Assembly (NCBI RefSeq): GCF_013266755.1
Contig: NZ_JABRWJ010000006.1
Span: forward strand, 1-64,000
Direction: 5' to 3'
DNA from: Pseudaquabacterium terrae
GTDB lineage: Bacteria; Pseudomonadota; Gammaproteobacteria; Burkholderiales; Burkholderiaceae_C
DNA: 64,000 nt
Part shown: piece after piece, positions 58,639 through 64,000 of the stretch
Position numbering within the stretch: position 1 is the stretch's first letter
How the letters are laid out: every line of letters starts with the position of its first letter
Translations under genes and position numbers: made by a program
The notes under the pieces: model-generated
The model's database searches: none
What the model was told of the DNA's origin: nothing
The model's input: the letters and a program-made list of their open reading frames with translations, nothing else

Positions 58639-60830
58639 AGACGTGGCGCGTGCTGTGCGTGGTCGTCGCGGCACTGGCCGCCACCACGCCATCACGTGCG
58701 GCCGACGACGGCGTGCCGGCGTTCGAAACGCTGCGCGCCGCGCACCGGCCATCGGACCTGATCGTGCTCGACCGCCATGGCGAGCCGATCCAGACACTGC
58801 GCATCGATGACAAGGCACGCCGCTTGCCGTGGCAGCCGCTGGCCACGTTCTCGCCGGCGCTGCGCGAATTGATCGTGCACGGCGAAGACCGGCAGTTCTG
58901 GTCGCATGGTGGCGTCGACTGGAGCGGCCTCGCGCGTGGCGCGCTGGCGCGCACGCAGGGCCGCGTGCAAGGCGGCTCGACCTTGACGATGCAGCTCGCC
59001 GCCTTGCTCGACCCGGCGCTCGCGCGGCCCGCCGGCGGCCGGGGCGCGCTGCAGAAGTGGTCGCAGATCGGCGCCGCGCACGCACTCGAAGCACGCTGGA
59101 GCAAGGCGCAGATCCTCGAGGCCTATCTGAATCTGGTGCCGCTGCGCGGCGAGCTCATCGGCGTGCCGGCGGCGAGTCATCATCTGTTCGGCAAGCAGGC
59201 GTCGGGGCTCGATCGCGGCGAAGCGGCGCTGCTGGTCGCGCTGCTGCGCGCGCCGAATGCCGCGCCGGCGCTGGTGCAGCGGCGCGCCTGTGCGCTGCTG
59301 GGCGAAGCGCCGGACTGCGAACGCATCGGCAGCCTCGCATCGCGTGCGCTCGTGCGCCGCAGCGCACCGCCGCTCGGCGAGCAGCTCGCGCCGCACCATG
59401 CGCGCTGGCTGCTGGCGCAGCAGGCGAAGCCGATCACTTCGGTCCGCTTGCGCAGCACGCTCGATGCGCGGCTGCAGCGCAGCGCGCTGCAGGCCTTGCG
59501 CACGCAGATGGCCGAGCTGCAAGGCCGGCAGGTCGAGGACGGTGCGGTGCTGGTGCTCGACAACCGCAGCGGCGAAGTGCTGGCGTGGGTCGGCTCGAGC
59601 GGCCCGGCCTGGTCCGATGCGCCTGCGGTCGATGCGGTGCTCGCGCGGCGGCAGCCGGGCTCGACCCTGAAGCCCTTCGTCTACGCGCTGGCCTTCGAGC
59701 GCGGGACGTTGACACCGGCCAGCCTGCTGCACGACGCGCCGGCCGATCTCGACGGCGGCAGCGGCGCCTTCATGCCGCGCAACTACGACCATCGTTATCG
59801 CGGCTGGGTCTCGGCGCGCAGCGCGCTCGCCGCGAGCTTGAACGTGCCGGCCGCGCGGCTCGCGGCCCTGGTCGGACCCGAGCCCTTGTTCGAGCGGCTG
59901 AATGCCGCCGGCCTGCAATTGAGCGAGAGCGGCGGCTACCACGGCCTCGCGCTCGCACTGGGCAGTGCCGACGTCACGCTGCTGCAGCTGAGCAATGCCT
60001 ACCGCATGCTCGCCAACGGTGGCCGCTGGACGCCGGTGGCAGGCACGCCGGGCGCGGCGCGTGCGGTGTTCGATGCGCGCGTGGCCTTCCAGGTCGGCGA
60101 CATCCTGGCTGATGCCGGCGCGCGCGCGACCACCTTCGGCCTCGACAGCGCGCTCGTCACGCGCGGCTTCGCGGCGGTGAAGACGGGCACCAGCAAGGAC
60201 ATGCGCGACAACTGGTGCATCGGCTTCACCGACCGCTACACCGTCGGCGTCTGGGTCGGCAATGCCAGCGGCGACGCGATGCACCACGTCAGCGGCACGC
60301 AGGGCGCGGCGCCGGTGTGGCGCGCGCTGGTGCAGCAGCTGCACGCGCAGCAGCCCTCGCGTGCACCGCCGCCGCCGCCGGGGCTCGAACGCCGCGCGAT
60401 CCATTTCGACAACCAGCTCGAAGCGCCGCGCGACGAGTGGTTCCTGCAGGGCAGCGGCGAGACGCTGGCCGATGCGCGCGGCCGCGTGCCTATCAGCGAG
60501 CACGCACGCGGCCGCGTGCATCCTAACGAGCACGCACGCGGCCGCCTGCGTGTCGGCGAGCAGCTGGCGCAGAAGCGGCCGAGCGGCATCAGCAGCCCGC
60601 GCGACGGCTCGGTGTTCGCGCTCGATCCCGACATGCCCGCGCCGGTGCAGCGCATCCGTTTCGAGGGCGAGGCGGGCCAGTGGTGGCTCGATGGCCAGCC
60701 GCTCGGCAGCGGCGCGTCATTGCAGTGGATGCCCTGGCCGGGACGCCATCGGCTCGAGCTGAAGGCGGCCGACGGCCGCGTCATCGACCGCATCGCCTTC
60801 GAGGTGCGCGGTGCCTACGTCAGGCGATGA
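58635..60830 (+). CDS. pbpC: Penicillin-binding protein 1C
   Basis: 731 residues. Signal-anchor (about 1-22), glycosyltransferase domain with catalytic Glu in HGEDRQFWSHGGVDW (about residue 84) and QGGSTLTMQLA, transpeptidase domain with STLK (Ser at about 343), SLN (about 401) and KTGTSKD (about 516), and a C-terminal PBP1C-type beta domain (about 650-731). Start GTG 58635 overlaps the macroglobulin stop; GGAGGTG is five bases before it. Between the transpeptidase and C-terminal domains lie three tandem 10-residue repeats (positions 60474-60563). Converges with the holin-like gene 21 bp downstream. Confidence 0.93.
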   Translation: MKTWRVLCVVVAALAATTPSRAADDGVPAFETLRAAHRPSDLIVLDRHGEPIQTLRIDDKARRLPWQPLATFSPALRELIVHGEDRQFWSHGGVDWSGLARGALARTQGRVQGGSTLTMQLAALLDPALARPAGGRGALQKWSQIGAAHALEARWSKAQILEAYLNLVPLRGELIGVPAASHHLFGKQASGLDRGEAALLVALLRAPNAAPALVQRRACALLGEAPDCERIGSLASRALVRRSAPPLGEQLAPHHARWLLAQQAKPITSVRLRSTLDARLQRSALQALRTQMAELQGRQVEDGAVLVLDNRSGEVLAWVGSSGPAWSDAPAVDAVLARRQPGSTLKPFVYALAFERGTLTPASLLHDAPADLDGGSGAFMPRNYDHRYRGWVSARSALAASLNVPAARLAALVGPEPLFERLNAAGLQLSESGGYHGLALALGSADVTLLQLSNAYRMLANGGRWTPVAGTPGAARAVFDARVAFQVGDILADAGARATTFGLDSALVTRGFAAVKTGTSKDMRDNWCIGFTDRYTVGVWVGNASGDAMHHVSGTQGAAPVWRALVQQLHAQQPSRAPPPPPGLERRAIHFDNQLEAPRDEWFLQGSGETLADARGRVPISEHARGRVHPNEHARGRLRVGEQLAQKRPSGISSPRDGSVFALDPDMPAPVQRIRFEGEAGQWWLDGQPLGSGASLQWMPWPGRHRLELKAADGRVIDRIAFEVRGAYVRR
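60474..60563 (+). repeat. Three tandem 30-bp repeats inside pbpC
   Basis: Copies at 60474-60503, 60504-60533 and 60534-60563 share a gc-gcgcg-gccgc core and a cgagca end. They encode ARGRVPISEH, ARGRVHPNEH and ARGRLRVGEQ. The reading frame is kept, and copy 2 contains unusual codons for this genome (catcctaac). Located in the linker before the PBP1C-specific C-terminal domain. Confidence 0.9.
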
Positions 60831-60851
60831 GACGCTGGTTCCGCGAGGCGC

Positions 60852-61211
60852 TCACACCTCGGAGCGGCTGAACACGCGTTCCATCGCCACGTCGATCACC
60901 ATGCCGCACAGGCTGTAGATCACCGAGCCGATCAGCGCGGCGCCGAACCCGGTGACGTTGAACCCGTTGAGCACGCCGGCCGCGGCCCAGAACATCAGCG
61001 CGTTGATCACGAAGAGGAAGAGGCCCAGCGTCAGCAGCGTGACCGGGAAGGTCAGCAGCACCAGCAGCGGCCGCACCAGCGTGTTCAACAGCCCGAGCAC
61101 GAGGGCCGCGATCATCGCCGAGACGAAGCTCGTCACGACGACGCCGGAGTACAGGTGGGCCACCAGCAGCAGCGCCGCTGCGAGCAACAACCAGCGCACG
61201 ATGATCTTCAT
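60852..61211 (-). CDS. Small four-helix membrane protein (phage holin 4 / YvlD family)
   Basis: 119 residues, almost entirely four hydrophobic helices. Family landmarks are LLNTLVRPLLVLLTFPVTLLTLGLF (around 42-66; core TLVRPLLVLLTFPVTLLTLG) and VINALMFWAAA. Despite the family name, members are housekeeping inner-membrane proteins, not phage holins. ATG 61211 starts a normal Lys-then-hydrophobic segment; upstream extension is hydrophilic Arg/Ala. Function unknown. Confidence 0.85.
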   Translation of the reverse strand: MKIIVRWLLLAAALLLVAHLYSGVVVTSFVSAMIAALVLGLLNTLVRPLLVLLTFPVTLLTLGLFLFVINALMFWAAAGVLNGFNVTGFGAALIGSVIYSLCGMVIDVAMERVFSRSEV

Positions 61212-61526
61212 GCGACGAGCATACACAAGGCATCGCGAGCGCTCGCGCGCTGCACGCGGCAGCGCCTCGCAAGGCTCCGCAATGCACTCGGCAGCGCCTC
61301 GTGCGTGCCCTCGTGAGCCCTTCGAAGCGCAGCGAGTGATGCAGCGAGGCGACAAATCGGCGTTTTCAGAGGGAAGAAGCGGGCTTCTACGAGGGAAAAC
61401 CGCTTCTCAGCCCCTATGTGTCGCAGTACCATTGCGCCCGCAGAGGTCATGAGAGAAACGAGGGTGCATGAGACCCCGACCCGGACCCCGGCACATCAAC
61501 CACCTTAAGTGATGGAGAGAATCAAC
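61212..61526. other. 315-bp intergenic region, leader of the SWIB gene
   Basis: No gene supported. A 13-bp direct repeat cggcagcgcctcg occurs at 61257-61269 and 61289-61301, 19 bp apart. GGAGAGA at 61514-61520 is the ribosome site of the following SWIB gene. The segment 61360-61430 is somewhat richer in A/T and is where a promoter would be expected, but no confident -35/-10 pair was found. Confidence 0.5.
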
Positions 61527-61958
61527 ATGGCAACTGCGAAGAAGGCCGCTCCGGCCAAGAAGGCCGCTCCGGCAAAGAAGGCGGCAGCGCCCGCGAAGAA
61601 AGCGGCCCCGGCAAAGAAGGCCGCCGCGCCGGCGAAGAAGGCCGCTCCTGCGAAGAAGGCGGCGGCCCCGGCGAAGACCGCAGCGAAGAAGGCCGCACCG
61701 GCCAAGAAGCGCACCCCGAATGCAGCGTTCATGAAGGCGATGACGCCGAGCGCTGCACTGGCCGCCGTGATCGGCGACAAGGCGCTGCCGCGCACCGAGG
61801 TGACGAAGAAGGTCTGGGAATACATCAAGAAGAACGGTCTGCAGGACAAGGTCAAGAAGACGATGATCAACGCCGACGCCAAGCTGAAGGAGATCTTCAA
61901 GCAGGCCCAGGTGTCGATGTTCGAGATGACCAAGCTCATCAATGCGCATCTGAAGTGA
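61527..61958 (+). CDS. SWIB/MDM2-domain protein with Ala/Lys/Pro histone-like tail
   Basis: 143 residues. Residues 1-66 are repeats of AAPAKK and AAAPAKK, a highly basic tail like those of bacterial histone H1-like proteins. Residues about 69-143 form a SWIB domain (NAAFMKAMTPSAALAAVIGD, LPRTEVTKKVWEYIKKNGLQD, MFEMTKLINAHL). Probably nucleoid-associated. Chlamydia and Burkholderiales carry SWIB proteins, and their role is not established. ATG 61527 is chosen from GGAGAGA six bases upstream. A strong terminator follows, so it is a single-gene unit. Confidence 0.9.
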   Translation: MATAKKAAPAKKAAPAKKAAAPAKKAAPAKKAAAPAKKAAPAKKAAAPAKTAAKKAAPAKKRTPNAAFMKAMTPSAALAAVIGDKALPRTEVTKKVWEYIKKNGLQDKVKKTMINADAKLKEIFKQAQVSMFEMTKLINAHLK

Positions 61959-62018
61959 GCTGAAGCCGACCCGCCGCAGGGGCACGACGGCCCTGCAGGC
62001 GGAGCGGGCGATGCGATG

Positions 62019-62044
62019 AAGGCCGGCTAGCAGCCGGCCTTTTT
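62019..62044 (+). terminator. Intrinsic terminator after the SWIB gene
   Basis: AAGGCCGGCT (62019-62028) pairs with AGCCGGCCTT (62032-62041) around a 3-base loop, followed by a run of T's to 62044. It overlaps the end of the convergent gene by one base. Confidence 0.9.
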
Positions 62045-62925
62045 CATGGCAGCGCGGCGAGCGTCTGCGCGCACCAGGCGCGCATCTGCGGGTCCGCAAT
62101 CTCGTCGAGCAAGGCCTGCATGCGCGTGCGCTGCGCGGCGACTGCGGGTTGATCGCCGGCCGCGCGCGCGGCATGCGCGCAGGCCTCGTGCGCAAAGAAG
62201 CGCTCGGCCGCATCGGCGCCTTCGGCTTCGCAAGCCGCGAGGCACGCGCGTGCATGGTCGAGCGCGAGGGCGCCGTGGCCGAGCGCCGCATGGCACAGCG
62301 CGAGCTGGTAGTCGGCGCGTTCGACGTGTTGCCAGGTGCCCGCACGCTGCCAGGCGCGGCGCGCGATGGTGGCGGCTTCGATCATCAAGACTTCGCGATC
62401 GGCGTCGCCGCGCGGGCCGTCGCGCAGGTGCTGCGCGACGTTGTTGGCGCAGGCCGCGTAGGCCTGGCGCGCGGTGTTGTCGGCATGGGCGGCCGCCGCC
62501 GGCTCGGCATCACGCAGCGCTTGCGCCGCCGCCGGCACGTGGCCTGACGCGACCCTCGCGAGCACCACGTTCTGCAGCGCGCGCCAGCGCAGGGCGTCGG
62601 CAAGCATGATCGCGCCGCGCTCGCCGCCCGCTGCCTCTAGCTGTGCCAGCGCCCATGAGACGCGGCCGACGGCCTCGGCGCAGGCGCCCTCGCGTGCACC
62701 GCGCAGCGCCTGGGGCAGGGCCTGCACGAAGCGCCGCAGGCCGCTCGGATCGGCCAGGTGGCCGAGCATCACGTGCTCGGCCAGGCGCACGGCCTCGGCG
62801 CCTTCGTCGTCGCATGGCAGTGCCGCGGCGCGCGCGGCGAGGCCATCGGCGACCGCCTGCGGCGTCGTCGCGTGGCGGTCGTGAGCCTGATCGAGAAAGG
62901 CGCGCAGCGGGATCGCGACGCTCAT
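62044..62925 (-). CDS. Hypothetical helical (TPR-like) protein
   Basis: 293 residues, not recognised. Nearly all helical and Ala/Leu-rich, with repeating pairs such as ALPCDDEGAEAVRLAEHVMLG, LALCHAALGHGALALDHARA and FAHEACAHAARAAGD (each in the style of TPR helices). No signal peptide. The ATG overlaps the stop of the SRPBCC-DinB gene by 4 bp, so it is translated as part of that operon, with an ArsR-type regulator upstream. Conserved Cys residues are scattered through it. No function proposed. Confidence 0.7.
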   Translation of the reverse strand: MSVAIPLRAFLDQAHDRHATTPQAVADGLAARAAALPCDDEGAEAVRLAEHVMLGHLADPSGLRRFVQALPQALRGAREGACAEAVGRVSWALAQLEAAGGERGAIMLADALRWRALQNVVLARVASGHVPAAAQALRDAEPAAAAHADNTARQAYAACANNVAQHLRDGPRGDADREVLMIEAATIARRAWQRAGTWQHVERADYQLALCHAALGHGALALDHARACLAACEAEGADAAERFFAHEACAHAARAAGDQPAVAAQRTRMQALLDEIADPQMRAWCAQTLAALP

Positions 62926-63812
62926 CGTGTTGCCCTCGACGTCCACAGCAGCGCCATCTCGACGCGGTGCTCCTGGTCGTGCGCCAGCATCGCGGCCAGC
63001 AGCGCGCCGGCGTCGGTCGCTTGCCCGCCGAAGTGCAGCGGCCGCGCCAGCGTGGTGGCATCGCAGCGTGCCAGCGCGCTGAGCGTGCGCCGCCGCTGCG
63101 CGATGAAGCGCCGCGCCGCCGCGCGCCACGGCCGCTGCTGGTAGCGCCGCTCGATCGCCAGCCGGTCGCCGTCGACGCCCGCCAGCGTCGGCTCGGTTTC
63201 GGCGAGCACGCGCGGCCAGCGCTGCGCCCAGCCGAGCGCTTCGACATCGGCCAGGTGCCACAGGTGCTCGACCAGCGAGAAGCGATCGGGCGCGGGCTTC
63301 TCATAACCTTCGTGCGGCGGCATCGCCGCGAGCAGCTGCCGCACCGCTTCGGCACTGCCCGCGAGGTAGGCGCGCGCCGCCTGCAGTGCCGCGGCATCCG
63401 CGATGCGCGCGCCCGGCAGCAGGCCGAGCGGCGCCGCAGCGAGCGCCGAAGCGAGCGGATCGAGGGTCGGCTTCGACACGGCCTCGACCGGGCGCTCGTG
63501 CACCACCGTCAGGCGGCTGCCACCCGCGCAGGCGGCGATCGACCAGCGCAGCGACTGCACGCCGTCGGCCGCTTGCAGCTGCAGGCTCAGGCACGACGGC
63601 GGCAGCGCTTCGAGCACCGTCAATGTCAGCGCACGGCCCTGTGCATCGTGGCCGTGCAGCGCGCAGCCGGCTTCGAGCGCCATCGGCGGCAGCGCGGCAC
63701 CGAGGTAGTCGGCGACGAAGGCGCTGTCGCAGATGCGCGGCCACACCACGCTCGGCGGCGCCGGCAGGCGCGACGAGCGCACGGCATGCGGCGCGGCCAG
63801 GCGCGTGATCAT
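62922..63812 (-). CDS. SRPBCC (AHSA1-like)-DinB fusion protein
   Basis: 296 residues. The N-terminal half (about 1-125) has the START/AHSA1 pattern with APPSVVWPRICDSAFVADYLG and LRWSIAACAGGSRLTVVHERP. The C-terminal half (about 140-290) is a DinB-type four-helix bundle whose metal histidines are visible in LVEHLWHLADVEA and LAHDQEHRVEM. Both domains bind small ligands or metals and often follow ArsR regulators, as here: the ATG overlaps the stop of the ArsR gene (ATGA). The fusion probably acts in detoxification or stress, but that is inferred from neighbours only. Confidence 0.8.
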   Translation of the reverse strand: MITRLAAPHAVRSSRLPAPPSVVWPRICDSAFVADYLGAALPPMALEAGCALHGHDAQGRALTLTVLEALPPSCLSLQLQAADGVQSLRWSIAACAGGSRLTVVHERPVEAVSKPTLDPLASALAAAPLGLLPGARIADAAALQAARAYLAGSAEAVRQLLAAMPPHEGYEKPAPDRFSLVEHLWHLADVEALGWAQRWPRVLAETEPTLAGVDGDRLAIERRYQQRPWRAAARRFIAQRRRTLSALARCDATTLARPLHFGGQATDAGALLAAMLAHDQEHRVEMALLWTSRATR

Positions 63813-64000
63813 GGGGTGCCCTCCAAGGCCTTCTGCAAGGCGGCCAGCGCCGCGCTGTGCTCGCGCGCGGTCGTCGTGACCCAGCGCGCCGGCAGCGCCT
63901 GCAGTGGCACCGGATTCAGGTAGTGCAGCTTCTCGCGCCCGCGCCAGACCGCAACCACCAGGTCGACCGCCTCCAGCGCCGCAAGGTGCTTCGACAGCGC
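63809..64000 (-). CDS. ArsR-family transcriptional regulator, C-terminal part (cut by window end)
   Basis: The last 63 residues are in the window; the N-terminus lies beyond 64000. Begins within the recognition helix (ALSKHLAALEAVDLV), followed by the wing and the family-typical WRGREKLHYLNPVPL, then a Trp-containing terminal helix (ARWVTTTAREH) and LAALQKALEG. These match the ArsR/SmtB subgroup paired with SRPBCC or DinB genes. The stop TGA overlaps the start of the downstream fusion gene by 3-4 bases (ATGA), so it likely regulates its own operon. Confidence 0.85.
   Translation of the reverse strand, partial: ALSKHLAALEAVDLVVAVWRGREKLHYLNPVPLQALPARWVTTTAREHSAALAALQKALEGTP

Noticed and set aside
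60852-61211. Phage holin or prophage remnant
   Set aside because: The family name contains 'holin', but members are chromosomal membrane proteins and no phage genes are nearby.

Overview
The window is chromosomal DNA from a high-GC betaproteobacterium, most likely of the order Burkholderiales and perhaps the Rubrivivax/Leptothrix/Methylibium neighbourhood. This rests on the gene content and order recA-recX-sucC-sucD-terC, followed by a kinase/phosphatase/FHA set and pilA-tfpZ-pglL, on a gatCAB cluster divergent from mreBCD-mrdAB, and on a SWIB protein with an Ala/Lys-rich tail. It is an inference from family knowledge; no search was run. No rRNA, tRNA, CRISPR array, insertion sequence or prophage was seen.

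Layout. 1-3.25 kb: a broken fragment of an FMN-binding glutamate synthase-like gene, then (minus strand) an ABC-2 exporter of membrane-fusion lipoprotein, ATPase and permease. 3.3-6.4 kb: a tightly overlapping minus-strand operon of GMC oxidoreductase, gluconate-dehydrogenase-subunit-3-like protein and DUF1080 hydrolase, which looks like a sugar 3-oxidation and cleavage module, with a divergent FAD monooxygenase (6.5-7.9 kb). 7.9-16.7 kb: a minus-strand operon of a YqiJ-like OB-fold membrane protein, a 715-aa flotillin (YqiK-like), a 1716-aa AAA+ DNA repair ATPase and a single-HKD phospholipase D-type nuclease. 16.7-18.6 kb: a SAM-II riboswitch followed by an intrinsic terminator-like hairpin, then metX and metW.

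18.6-24.5 kb: DUF937 and DUF3597 proteins, a large membrane Ser/Thr kinase, and xthA divergent from pyrE, which is followed by a DUF4124 gene. 24.5-33.7 kb: gatC-gatA-gatB on the minus strand and the rod-shape operon mreB-mreC-mreD-mrdA-rodA on the plus strand. 33.7-36.1 kb: a TctD/TctE-type two-component system. 36.2-40.1 kb: LexA-controlled recA, recX, sucC, sucD and a strong terminator. 40.2-48.1 kb: a TerC-family protein, a soluble Ser/Thr kinase, a PP2C phosphatase, an FHA protein, a class II cyclic-nucleotide phosphodiesterase fold, then pilA behind a sigma-54-type promoter, a pilin accessory gene and a PglL-type O-oligosaccharyltransferase. Together these suggest a glycosylated type IV pilus next to a phospho-signalling module.

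48.2-50.5 kb: a compact three-gene cassette (TIGR04255-family protein, HTH protein, unknown protein) with visibly lower GC and different codon use; it looks horizontally acquired. 50.5-61.2 kb: moaC, an M48 metalloprotease, a 1941-aa alpha-2-macroglobulin with an intact thioester motif coupled to pbpC, and a small holin-like membrane protein. 61.5-64 kb: the SWIB/histone-tail protein with a terminator, then a minus-strand operon of an ArsR-type regulator (cut by the window end), an SRPBCC-DinB fusion and a helical-repeat protein.

The best candidates for less-described biology are the flotillin/OB-fold/AAA+/PLD operon, the TIGR04255 cassette, the SAM-II riboswitch with its in-frame upstream start and terminator, the three-gene 3-keto-sugar operon, and a 30-bp triplication inside pbpC.
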